From assembly GCA_900475325.1 (NCBI GenBank), contig LS483371.1, forward strand, positions 4,923,501 to 4,987,500: a stretch of 64,000 nt of DNA. Reading direction: 5' to 3'. Within the stretch, counting starts at the first letter, position 1. Each line of letters begins with the position of its first letter. The DNA comes from Paucimonas lemoignei. GTDB lineage: Bacteria > Pseudomonadota > Gammaproteobacteria > Pseudomonadales > Pseudomonadaceae. Under the pieces are notes generated by a model that had not been told where the DNA came from, ran no database searches, and saw only the letters and a list, made by a program, of their open reading frames with translations. Of this stretch, positions 27,621-35,884 are shown in pieces. Made by a program: the position numbers and the translations under genes.

Positions 27621-28130
27621 ATGGGCACGCGCAATTCGTTCGAACAGGATGTCGAAGTCCTTTATCTGCAGCATCACAGCTGGCTCAAGGGATGGCTGCA
27701 GCGCCGTTTGGGTCAGGCAGCGGATGCGGATGATCTGGCTCAGGACACCTTTGTGCGGATCATCCGCTCGCGCAGCCCGATCAATGAACTCAAGCAACCG
27801 CTGGCGTACCTGGCGACCATCGCCAACAGCTTGCTGGTCAATCGCTGGCGGCGGCTGGCCGTGGAGCGAGCCTATGCCGAAGCGCTGGCCACCCAGCCGG
27901 AGCACTTCGAGCTGTCTCCGGAAGAACGCTACCTGCTGATCGAAACCCTGACCGAAATCGATGAACTGCTGCACGGTCTGTCCCCACGCGTCCGGGAGAT
28001 TTTCCTGCTCTCGCAACTCGATGGCCTGACCTACAAACAGATCGCCACGCAACTCGGGCTAAGCGTGAATCAGGTGCAGAAGTCCATGCTCAAGGCGTTC
28101 AGCCGCTGCTACGCCAGCCTGTTCGAGTGA
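27621..28130 (+). CDS. FecI-family ECF RNA polymerase sigma factor
   Basis: The 169-residue protein has sigma region 2 (ADADDLAQDTFVRIIR, about residues 36-51) and region 4 (LSPRVREIFLLSQLDGLTYKQIATQLGLS, about 119-147). Iron-starvation sigma factors of this type direct transcription of a cognate receptor gene when released by the FecR-like partner. The next gene is that partner, starting in a 4-base overlap, and the receptor follows, so the set is a classic cell-surface signalling cassette. A Fur-like box lies just upstream. Confidence 0.9.
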   Translation: MGTRNSFEQDVEVLYLQHHSWLKGWLQRRLGQAADADDLAQDTFVRIIRSRSPINELKQPLAYLATIANSLLVNRWRRLAVERAYAEALATQPEHFELSPEERYLLIETLTEIDELLHGLSPRVREIFLLSQLDGLTYKQIATQLGLSVNQVQKSMLKAFSRCYASLFE

Positions 28131-29134
28131 GTCCCGTGCCCGCCAACCGCGCCCGAGAATTGCCGATCCGTGCCGACGTGCGGGATCAGGCGATTGCCTG
28201 GTTCACCCTGAGCCAGTCCGGCGACATCAGCGAAACCGAGTTGCAACAACTGCAACGCTGGCGACAAAGCGACAGCGAACATGAGCGCGCCTGGCAGCGC
28301 ATGACGGGTTTGCCCGGCGTGCTGAAAAACCGCGCTCACCTGCTGGAAAACCCCGTAGCCCGCAGCGCCTTGCAGCACACCCGCTACGTCAGTGGCGATC
28401 GTCGTCAGGCCTTGAAGGTATTGGTCGGCGCGGGGCTGCTGGGTGCCGTCGGCTGGCAGAGCAAGGACAGTCACTGGTTGCAGAGCGGCCTGGCTGACCT
28501 GAGCACTGCGACCGGCGAGCGTCGTCATCACGAACTGGCCGACGGCACGCAGCTGTGGCTCAACACCGACAGCGCGGCGGACATCCGCTTCAGCACCACG
28601 GAGCGACGCATCGTGTTGCGCTACGGCGAGGTGGACATTCTCACCGGCAACGATCCAGCGCAGCGACCGATGCGGGTGCAAACCCATGACGCCCTGCTCC
28701 GCCCGCTGGGCACGCGCTTTACCGTGCGTTGTGAACAGGCAGGTTCCGGCACGCTGCTCTCGGTGAGCAGCGGTCGAGTGGCAGCTTCGGTGCCGGGCAA
28801 CCCTGCGGAGCATATTGTCGAGGCGGGCTATCAGGCCTATATCGGTGCCGACGGTGTTTCCCGCAGCCAACCGGCCAACCCGGCCAGCGTTGCCTGGATC
28901 GACGGTTTCATCGTGGCCGAGCGCATGCGCCTGGGGGATTTCGTGGCGCAACTGGCCCGCTATCGCAGCGGTGTTCTGCGTTGCGACCCGCAAGTCGCCG
29001 ACTTGTTGCTCACCGGCTCCTATCCTCTGGACGACAGCGAACGGATTCTTTCCCTGCTTGAAGACAGCCTGCCGGTCAGCATTGTGCGGCGCACCCGCTA
29101 CTGGGTGACGGTAACAGCACGACGCTCGGCATAA
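28127..29134 (+). CDS. FecR-family anti-sigma factor / sigma regulator
   Basis: The 335-residue protein has an N-terminal DUF4880 helix bundle (DQAIAWFTLSQSGDISETEL) that binds the sigma factor. A membrane-spanning stretch lies near residue 95 (ALKVLVGAGLLGAVGW), followed by a periplasmic FecR domain (RHHELADGTQLWLNTDSAADIRF). It transmits the ligand-bound state of the receptor to the sigma factor. The GTG at 28127 overlaps the sigma stop, which implies translational coupling; another GTG at 28136 is possible. About 90 bp separate it from the receptor gene. Confidence 0.9.
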   Translation: MSPVPANRARELPIRADVRDQAIAWFTLSQSGDISETELQQLQRWRQSDSEHERAWQRMTGLPGVLKNRAHLLENPVARSALQHTRYVSGDRRQALKVLVGAGLLGAVGWQSKDSHWLQSGLADLSTATGERRHHELADGTQLWLNTDSAADIRFSTTERRIVLRYGEVDILTGNDPAQRPMRVQTHDALLRPLGTRFTVRCEQAGSGTLLSVSSGRVAASVPGNPAEHIVEAGYQAYIGADGVSRSQPANPASVAWIDGFIVAERMRLGDFVAQLARYRSGVLRCDPQVADLLLTGSYPLDDSERILSLLEDSLPVSIVRRTRYWVTVTARRSA

Positions 29135-29227
29135 ATTTTCCCATCACAGGCAGTTTTTCGATTCTCGATTGGCTTAGGGATATTCCCGCTGCTGAGGCGG
29201 CCCTTTCAGACCTTTCGGAAGCACTGC

Positions 29228-31744
29228 ATGAAGCACCGTAGCCCTCCCCGTCGCCAGCCCCTTGCCCGAGCCATCCACGAAACCCGCGCTTCGGCCATGC
29301 AGTTGATGCTTGCCAGCAGTCTGTCATTGGGCGCAACGCTCGCGGCCCCTACGGTGTATGCCCAGGACCCGGCTGGCCCGGCAAACGCGGTGGTCAGTTT
29401 TTCGGTCGCTGCCGGGCCGCTGGACCAGGCGCTCAGCCAGTTCGGGCGTCAGGCGGCGATTGCGCTGTCCACGGATGCGCGTCTGACAGCGGGTAAATCC
29501 AGCCCGGGCTTGCAGGGTTCTTTCAGCGTCGATCAGGGCCTTGCCCGTTTGTTGACGGGCACCGGCCTCGCCATGGTGAAAACCCCGCAAGGCAACTACC
29601 TGCTGACCCCGGCCGCCGACAAACAAGGCGCTGTGGAGCTGGGAGCCACCAGCATCGACGGCCGCTCCCTGGGCCTCACCACTGAAGGCACAGGGTCGTA
29701 CACCACCGGCGCGACCAATACCGCAACACGTCTGAACCTGTCGTTGCGCGAAACGCCGCAGACCGTCAGCGTCATCACTCGTCAGCGTCTGGATGATCAG
29801 AACCTCAACAGTCTCGCCAAAGTGCTGGAGCAGACCCCGGGCATTTCCCTGCAGCCCCTGGACTCCGAGCGGGTGAACATCTACTCGCGCGGTTATGGCA
29901 TCGACAGCTATCAATACGATGGCGTGCCCACCACTCTGGTGGTGTCCACCAGCGCCACGCCGCAAAGCCTGTCGGACATGGCGATCTACGACCGCATCGA
30001 GGTCCTGCGCGGCGCTTCCGGTTTGTTGACCGGTGCTGGCGACCCGTCCGGCACCATCAATCTGGTGCGCAAGCGCCCTACCGATCACGTGCAGGGTTAT
30101 GTCAGCGCGGGCCTGGGTTCGTGGGATCAGTACCGCATCGAGATGGACGTTTCCGGGCCATTGACACCCACCGGCAATATTCGCGGTCGCATGGTCAATG
30201 CCTACCAGCAGGGCAATAGCTTCGTTGATCATTACCAGACCGAAAAGCAGGTCTACTACGGCATTCTCGAAGCGGACCTCACCGATAGCCTGCTGTTTAC
30301 TGCCGGGTATGACTACCAGAAGCAAGACCCGCGTGGCGTGTCGTTTGCCAGCTTCCCGCTGTTCAACAGTCAGGGTGGCCAGACTGATTTTTCCCGCGCG
30401 ACCAACCCGGCTTCACGCTGGAGCAGCCGTCAGCAGGACACGCTCAACGTTTTCTATTCTCTGGAACAGCAGTTGGCCAATAACTGGTCGCTGAAGGCTT
30501 CGGTCAATCAGATGTACAGCAAGCGGGACTCGAAACTGGCGTCTGCCAGCTGGGGGTTTCTCGATGAAGCGACCGGTGATGGCGTGCAGCTCTACGGCGG
30601 CTCTTCAACCGGCTGGCAAAAGCAGACGGGGATCGACGTCAATGCCAAGGGCCCGTTCCAGCTGTTCGGACGCGAGCACGAGCTGGTGGTCGGCATGACC
30701 TACACCAAGTTCGAAGACCACAACGACCCCGCTGCGGGCGAGGACGTGGAAGGCCGTAACATCAATTACTACACCTGGAACAACAACACCGCCCAGCCCC
30801 AGGGTAACGGCCAGATCCTGTTCGACAACGACACCACCATTCGCCAACTGGGCACCTACGCCGCCGTGCGCCTGAAGCCCACTGACGACCTGTCGGTGAT
30901 CCTCGGCGGCCGGGCGAGCAACTACAAATACGACAGCTATTACCATTACCGCGCGCCGGAAGATGCCGCCAGCAGCAGCGACACTCAATACCAGGAACAC
31001 GGCGAGTTCACACCCTACGCGGGTGTGGTCTACGACCTGACCGATCAACACTCGGTCTACGCCAGCTACACCAGCATCTTCAAGCCGCAAAGCGTGCATG
31101 ATCGTGATGGCAAGTCCCTGGAGCCGCGCACGGGCGATGCTTTCGAGGTCGGCCTGAAAAGCGAGTTTCTCGACGGCCGCATCAACACCAGCTTCGATGT
31201 GTTCATGACCAAGCAGGACAATCTGGCCGAGCTGGATCCGGGCCAGATCGTCAGCGGCACGCAAAGCGAGCGGGCTTATCGTCCGGTCAATGGCGCCAAG
31301 ACTCGTGGTTTTGATGCCGAGGTCAACGGCGAAATCCTGCCGGGCTGGAAAGTCGCGGCCAGCTACACCCACGCCATCACTAAAGATGCAGGCGGAGAGC
31401 GAATCAACACCGTGGCGCCAGCAGAGCTTGCCAAATTCTGGACCACCTATCGCATGCCCGGAGAACTGGATCGGCTGACCGTGGGCGGAGGGGTGAACTG
31501 GCAGAGCGGCATTCACTTCAGCACCACGCCCTGGCAGTTGGGCCAGACCGTCAAGGCCGAACAGGACGACTACGCATTGTTCAATCTGATGGCTCGTTAC
31601 GAGTTCACTGACAACCTGTCCACGTTGGTCAACGTCAACAACCTGTTCGACAAGAAGTACCTGAGCTCACTGGATGAAACCTTCCTCGGCGGGTACTACG
31701 GTGATCCGCGCAATCTCATGGTCACAGCCAAATATCAGTTCTGA
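29228..31744 (+). CDS. TonB-dependent siderophore transducer/receptor
   Basis: This 838-residue outer-membrane protein has a signal peptide ending near APTVYAQ (about residue 46) and a secretin/TonB short N-terminal domain (about 55-110) used to signal to the FecR partner. A plug (RETPQTVSVITRQRLDDQNL, RIEVLRGASGLLTGAGDPSG) and a barrel ending AKYQF follow. It resembles FpvA/FoxA-type ferric-siderophore receptors. It lies 93 bp after the anti-sigma gene and is the expected target of the adjacent sigma factor. No biosynthetic genes are nearby, so uptake of a foreign siderophore is plausible. The siderophore is unknown. Confidence 0.9.
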   Translation: MKHRSPPRRQPLARAIHETRASAMQLMLASSLSLGATLAAPTVYAQDPAGPANAVVSFSVAAGPLDQALSQFGRQAAIALSTDARLTAGKSSPGLQGSFSVDQGLARLLTGTGLAMVKTPQGNYLLTPAADKQGAVELGATSIDGRSLGLTTEGTGSYTTGATNTATRLNLSLRETPQTVSVITRQRLDDQNLNSLAKVLEQTPGISLQPLDSERVNIYSRGYGIDSYQYDGVPTTLVVSTSATPQSLSDMAIYDRIEVLRGASGLLTGAGDPSGTINLVRKRPTDHVQGYVSAGLGSWDQYRIEMDVSGPLTPTGNIRGRMVNAYQQGNSFVDHYQTEKQVYYGILEADLTDSLLFTAGYDYQKQDPRGVSFASFPLFNSQGGQTDFSRATNPASRWSSRQQDTLNVFYSLEQQLANNWSLKASVNQMYSKRDSKLASASWGFLDEATGDGVQLYGGSSTGWQKQTGIDVNAKGPFQLFGREHELVVGMTYTKFEDHNDPAAGEDVEGRNINYYTWNNNTAQPQGNGQILFDNDTTIRQLGTYAAVRLKPTDDLSVILGGRASNYKYDSYYHYRAPEDAASSSDTQYQEHGEFTPYAGVVYDLTDQHSVYASYTSIFKPQSVHDRDGKSLEPRTGDAFEVGLKSEFLDGRINTSFDVFMTKQDNLAELDPGQIVSGTQSERAYRPVNGAKTRGFDAEVNGEILPGWKVAASYTHAITKDAGGERINTVAPAELAKFWTTYRMPGELDRLTVGGGVNWQSGIHFSTTPWQLGQTVKAEQDDYALFNLMARYEFTDNLSTLVNVNNLFDKKYLSSLDETFLGGYYGDPRNLMVTAKYQF

Positions 31745-31929
31745 CGAGCAATACCCAAAGCGGTCGCGAGGCCGCCTCCTCTGTGTCAGCCAGACGACCG
31801 TTCGCCGGATTCTCACATCCCCCATTCCAGCTCCCTGCCCGCCCGCCGATAGCCATTGAATCGGCATCGCGCCGAACAATCATCGGATGACAAGCCTGAC
31901 AAGGGTCAGGCAGTCGGCAAGGAGAGCCT

Positions 31930-32268
31930 ATGAAATGGGCAATGCTGCTGTTGGCAATGGGGACACTACCGGCTTTCGCGCTGGAGGCGACCATCATTGA
32001 GGTCCCTAACGACCCCTACGGCAAACATGAGCTGGTGCACAAAAGTGGCAAAACGACCCACCGCGTGATCGTCACCAAACGTACGGGCCTGAGCGGCGAG
32101 CTATACACCAAGCGCCGCTATAACTGCGAAAAACGAACGGTGCAGATGATCGGCACCGGCCACACCCTGGAAATCCTCGAAAACCAGCGCGATAGGTGGC
32201 CGGAAAATACCGTGATGAGCCGATCGGTTGCCGAAGATATCGGGATGCTGGCGTGTTCTGAGGTTTAG
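31930..32268 (+). CDS. Small exported protein of unknown function
   Basis: The 112-residue protein starts with a signal peptide (MKWAMLLLAMGTLPAFA, cleavage near residue 17-18). The mature part of about 95 residues is basic and has two cysteines (YNCEKR and LACSEV) that could form a disulfide. GGAGAGCC precedes the ATG. I do not recognise a family. It stands alone between the siderophore receptor and an acetyltransferase; a periplasmic location is predicted. Confidence 0.65.
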   Translation: MKWAMLLLAMGTLPAFALEATIIEVPNDPYGKHELVHKSGKTTHRVIVTKRTGLSGELYTKRRYNCEKRTVQMIGTGHTLEILENQRDRWPENTVMSRSVAEDIGMLACSEV

Positions 32269-32307
32269 GCGTGGGCGCCGCCGGGCAATCCGAGTGCGCG
32301 ATGATCA

Positions 32308-32400
32308 TGTGGGACCGGATTCATCCGGGAAGGGGCCAGCACAGTCCCCGCACATTCGTCGCCAGGAATATAGCCTTCCCGGATAAATCCGGCCCCACAG
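32308..32400. repeat. REPIN, CCGGATTCATCCGG-stem variant
   Basis: The left arm gtgggaccggattcatccgg is matched by ccggataaatccggcccc on the right. The outer bases are those of the CCGGCTTTAGCCGG family but the stem interior is changed on both arms. Confidence 0.85.
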
Positions 32401-32443
32401 GTTCTGCATTCATCCAGACAAGCATGTATTTCAGCTCGGACTC

Positions 32444-33013
32444 TTACGGCTTCGGCCTGCGCGGTCGGGACACCACCGACTCGATATTCTTGCGCCCGAT
32501 GAGCTTGGCCGGTGCGCCTTGCTCAGGTGCCAGCCACTTGTACATCACCAGGCAATCCACCAGCCCCAGGCGCGCATGCTGATAGGCACGCGGCAGACGA
32601 CCCACCACTTCAAACCCCAATTTCTGCCAGAGCGCTACCGCCGCTTCGTTGGTCGACACCACCGAGTTGAACTGCATGGCCAGAAACCCGTTTTCCCGCG
32701 CCAGCTGCTGAGAATGCTCGCACATCAAGCGCGCCACGCCACGACCGCGCGCGGCCTCGCTGACCATGTACCCGCAGTTGCACACATGACTGCCCGGCCC
32801 GGCCGCGTTGGCCTTGAGGTAATAGCTACCCAGTAAGACGCCATCTTCTTCAGCGATCAAGGTGTGTGCCGGGTAATCCAGCCAAAGATGCAGGGCCTGC
32901 TCCTGAGTCATCAGCGGCTCATACGCATAGGTTTCCTGCGCGCTGACCACAGCCTGAAAGGTAGGCCAGAAGCGCTCGAAGTCTTCAGCGATCATGGGGC
33001 GGATGGTAATCAT
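32444..33013 (-). CDS. GNAT family N-acetyltransferase
   Basis: The 189-residue protein has the GNAT fold, with the acetyl-CoA loop VSEAARGRGVARLMCEHSQ (Q/R-x-x-G-x-G/A) around residue 105 and a preceding beta-strand region CNCGYMV. It transfers an acetyl group from acetyl-CoA to an unknown acceptor. The start is the ATG at 33013, at the conserved MITIRPMIAEDFERFW; the longer form adds non-conserved residues. The closest-sounding relatives are annotated only as GNAT proteins. Confidence 0.82.
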   Translation of the reverse strand: MITIRPMIAEDFERFWPTFQAVVSAQETYAYEPLMTQEQALHLWLDYPAHTLIAEEDGVLLGSYYLKANAAGPGSHVCNCGYMVSEAARGRGVARLMCEHSQQLARENGFLAMQFNSVVSTNEAAVALWQKLGFEVVGRLPRAYQHARLGLVDCLVMYKWLAPEQGAPAKLIGRKNIESVVSRPRRPKP

Positions 33014-33097
33014 GGGGCAGCCTTGCAGTGAAATTGATGGGGCAAGTTTCAGGCTTGAATCGGCAAGTGCCAAGTCAAAAAACCATTGGCCTTGAAG

Positions 33098-33468
33098 TCA
33101 GGCCAGCAGATGCCGGGAGATGAGCCTGGAAATCTCTATCATCGACGTCCTCCCGGTGAACTCGAATTTCACCTTGCCAGTGACGAAAAGTAGATTTCCA
33201 GTTCAGAGTCCAGGTCAAAGGTGCCAGACGTTTCCACGGAGTAGGCAACGATGTTTTTATAAGGCAGCGACGTGAAGTCTTTTTTGCTGCCCGTGATGCC
33301 TTGCACGTTGACCGCAATGATTCTTTTATTGGTGAACACCACGCCGTCGCGCATGGACTTATAGGAATCGATCACTTGCTCGCCGTCCAGCAGCAGCGCC
33401 GTCACACGCTCGGCGTACTCGTCGTTCTGCTTGAGTTTGAAAAAGCCCTTGTTGTTGAAGTCGATCAC
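33098..33468 (-). pseudogene. PH-domain (bPH) protein gene with a frameshift near the 3' end
   Basis: The GTG at 33468 (ribosome site GGGAAG) opens MIDFNNKGFFKLKQNDEYAE, the start I know for a Pseudomonas bacterial PH-domain family. The frame runs to EIYFSSLAR and stops at 33169, giving 99 residues. In the next frame the sequence continues GKVKFEFTG...MIEISRLISRHLLA to a stop at 33098, which is the usual C-terminus. One missing G in the run near 33165 explains the break. The product may be truncated or the gene may be inactive; a sequencing error is also possible. Such proteins have a membrane-associated PH-like fold of unknown role. Confidence 0.65.
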
Positions 33469-33507
33469 GGTGTTCTTCCCTGCAACTGAAACCCGGAGGC
33501 AAAGATC

Positions 33508-33894
33508 ATGAATAGCACTGACCTTCCCACTGTGTACAGAGGCTACATCGCCTGCCTGAACGCGCAAGACTGGGCGCAGCTCGGAGATTTTGTCCATGAG
33601 CAGGTTCATTACAATGAGCGCCACGTCGGGCTTTCAGGCTATCGCGAGATGCTGGAAAACGATTACCGGCAAATACCGGATTTGCGATTCCATATTCACC
33701 TGCTGGTCGCTGATTCGAATCACGTCGCCAGTCGGCTGGACTTTGTTTGCACGCCCACGGGGATTTTTCTCGGCTTGCCGGTGAACGGTAGAAAGGTCCG
33801 GTTCAGCGAGAACGTTTTCTACCGGTTCAAGGAGGGCAAGGTCGAGCAGGTGTGGTCGGTGATCGACAAGGCAGCCATTGAGGCGCAGCTGTGA
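33508..33894 (+). CDS. SnoaL-like ester cyclase family protein
   Basis: The 128-residue protein fits the NTF2-like/SnoaL fold: an N-terminal helix (YRGYIACLNAQDWAQLGDFV), a strand-rich core (VASRLDFVCTPTGIFLGLPVNGRKVRFSENVFYRFKEGKVEQVWSVIDK). Family members bind small hydrophobic ligands, some acting as polyketide cyclases. No pathway is linked here. It is divergent from the frameshifted PH-domain gene, 39 bp away. Confidence 0.8.
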   Translation: MNSTDLPTVYRGYIACLNAQDWAQLGDFVHEQVHYNERHVGLSGYREMLENDYRQIPDLRFHIHLLVADSNHVASRLDFVCTPTGIFLGLPVNGRKVRFSENVFYRFKEGKVEQVWSVIDKAAIEAQL

Positions 33895-33915
33895 TCTGTG
33901 CAGACCTCCCCACCC

Positions 33916-33997
33916 CTGTAGGAGCCAACTTGTTGGCGAGGCGGAGTGTCAGGCACATCGCCTTCGCGACCGTCGTAACCTCCGATTGCTCCCACAG
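33916..33997. repeat. Degenerate REP element, CCAACTTGTTGG stem
   Basis: The left arm ctgtaggagccaacttgttg keeps the outer bases of the other families but has its own stem. The right side (to ctcccacag) no longer pairs well, so the element is decayed. Confidence 0.6.
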
Positions 33998-34028
33998 GTT
34001 CTGCGTTTTCAGCTAGCGCGACGAGGGC

Positions 34029-35036
34029 CTAAAACCCCTCAAGCACAATCTTGCCCTGCGCTTTGCCGCTCTCGATCACGGCGTGGGCGCGGCGCATGTT
34101 TTCGGCGTTGATGGTGCCGAAATGCTCGCCCAGGGTGGTTTTCAGCACGCCCTGATCAATCAGCGACGCAACTCGATTGAGCAGTTCATGCTGCTTGATC
34201 ATGTCCGGGGTTTCGAACAGCGAACGGGTGAACATCAGCTCCCAGTGCAACGACAGCGCCTTGCGCTTCATGGGCATGACGTCGAGTGTTGCCGGATCAT
34301 CGATCAGCGCCAGTCGACCTTGCGGGCGCAGTGCTTCGATCAATTGCGTGAAGTGGCTGTCGGTGTGGGTCAGGCTGGCAACATGAGTCACCTGGCCTAC
34401 GCCGATCTGCTCCAGTTGCGCCACCAGTGGCTGGCTGTGATCGATGACGTGATGAGCGCCCAGTTGCTTGACCCACTCCTGAGTTTGCGGGCGTGAGGCG
34501 GTGCCAATCACGGTCATTTTGGTCAACTGCCGCGCAAGTTGGACAAGGATCGAACCGACGCCACCGGCAGCTCCGACGATCAACAGGCTCTCACCCTCGC
34601 CACCACCTTCCGGCACGCCGAGGCGGTCGAACAGCAGCTCCCATGCGGTAATCGAAGTCAGTGGCAAAGCCGCCGCGTGGGCGTTGTCCAGGGACTTGGG
34701 CTTGTGGCCGACGATGCGTTCGTCCACCAGATGAAATTCGCTGTAGCTGCCCGGACGCACGATGGAGCCTGCGTAGAACACTTCATCACCCGGCTGAAAT
34801 AGCGTCACCTCGGTCCCGACTTCACGAACCACGCCCACGGCGTCCCAACCCACGACCTTGGGTTCGGTGACCACCGTGCCGGCGCGGATTTTGGTATCCA
34901 CCGGGTTGACTGAAACGGCCCGCACCTCGACCAGCAAGTCCCGAGGGCCAGGGGTCGGTTTAGGCAGGTCCATATCGATCAGGGAGTCAGGGTTTTCAAT
35001 AGGCAAGCCGTTCTGGGTAAAGACGATGGCTTTCAT
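34029..35036 (-). CDS. Zinc-type alcohol dehydrogenase / quinone oxidoreductase family protein
   Basis: The 335-residue protein belongs to the medium-chain dehydrogenase superfamily: the N-terminal GroES-like part (AVSVNPVDTKIRAGT) is followed by an NAD(P) Rossmann motif (LLIVGAAGGVGSILVQLARQL, about residues 147-167). It lacks the catalytic-zinc cysteine pattern, so it is nearer quinone oxidoreductases. It probably reduces an activated carbonyl with NADPH. I chose the ATG at 35036 (MKAIVFTQNGLP), preceded by AGGAA; the longer form has poor support. Confidence 0.85.
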   Translation of the reverse strand: MKAIVFTQNGLPIENPDSLIDMDLPKPTPGPRDLLVEVRAVSVNPVDTKIRAGTVVTEPKVVGWDAVGVVREVGTEVTLFQPGDEVFYAGSIVRPGSYSEFHLVDERIVGHKPKSLDNAHAAALPLTSITAWELLFDRLGVPEGGGEGESLLIVGAAGGVGSILVQLARQLTKMTVIGTASRPQTQEWVKQLGAHHVIDHSQPLVAQLEQIGVGQVTHVASLTHTDSHFTQLIEALRPQGRLALIDDPATLDVMPMKRKALSLHWELMFTRSLFETPDMIKQHELLNRVASLIDQGVLKTTLGEHFGTINAENMRRAHAVIESGKAQGKIVLEGF

Positions 35037-35269
35037 GTCGGTTCCTCGGAAAGTGGTCAGCAAAGGGCTGGGATCAAAAGCAGGCGCCTATCCTCACCTT
35101 CTCTGCCAAAAAGAAAAACCCCTGAAATGGCTCAACAGTTTCACCGCTGGAGGAAAAATGAGTTGTTTGGGCAGCTTTCCAGTACAGCACGGAACGTGAA
35201 CCGTCTGCCTAAACGGTTGTGATCCTGCTAGCCTGCCCACTCAATCCAGCCAAGACGAGTGGCAATTGC

Positions 35270-35704
35270 ATGTTCACCCTCCGGGTCATGACACTGGCCG
35301 ATTACGACACCATTGTGCAGATGATGCGCGACACACCGGGTATTTCCCTGCGTGATGCCGACTCTCGGGAATCCACCGAGCGCTACCTGCAACGCAACCC
35401 TGGTTTGAGTTTTGTCGCTGAAGCCGACGGCAGGGTATGCGGCTGCATCATGGCCGGGCACGACGGTCGACGCGGCTATTTGCAGCATTTGCTGGTGCTC
35501 CCCGAGTATCGGCGCCAGGGCATTGCCAATGCGCTGGTGGAGCGTTGTGTTTCCAGCCTTGAAGCCCTGGGCATTCATAAAGCTCACCTGGATGTGTTCA
35601 AGACCAACGCCACCGCCGCGCGGTATTGGCAAAGCCAGGGCTGGAAGCTCAGGGATGATATTGACCGGTACTCGTTTACCCGGCCTGGCAATGAGAATGC
35701 TTGA
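35270..35704 (+). CDS. GNAT family N-acetyltransferase
   Basis: The 144-residue protein begins MFTLRVMTLADYDTIVQMM. It has the acetyl-CoA-binding segment VLPEYRRQGIANALVERC (about residues 78-95) followed by AHLDVFKTNATAARYWQSQGW, a full small GNAT domain. The acceptor is unknown. The start at 35270 opens the domain; upstream codons look non-coding. It is followed by a REPIN. Confidence 0.82.
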   Translation: MFTLRVMTLADYDTIVQMMRDTPGISLRDADSRESTERYLQRNPGLSFVAEADGRVCGCIMAGHDGRRGYLQHLLVLPEYRRQGIANALVERCVSSLEALGIHKAHLDVFKTNATAARYWQSQGWKLRDDIDRYSFTRPGNENA

Positions 35705-35705
35705 C

Positions 35706-35796
35706 CTGTAGGAGCTGCCGAAGGCTGCGAACAGCGGTGTATCAGACGAACCGCTTTCGCAGCCTGCGGCAGCTCCTACAGGGCCAGCTCCTACAG
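35706..35796. repeat. REPIN, TGCCGAAGGC-stem family, with a repeated end
   Basis: The inverted pair at 35706-35781 is followed by a second copy of the right tip (ccagctcctacagg), suggesting slippage or partial duplication of one arm. Confidence 0.8.
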
Positions 35797-35884
35797 GTGC
35801 ATTGGCGCCAATCGTTTGAAAGCCCCACGTCAGGTATTTGCGCTACTATCGGCGGCTGTTTTGTCGTGAGAGTTAACTTGCCGG

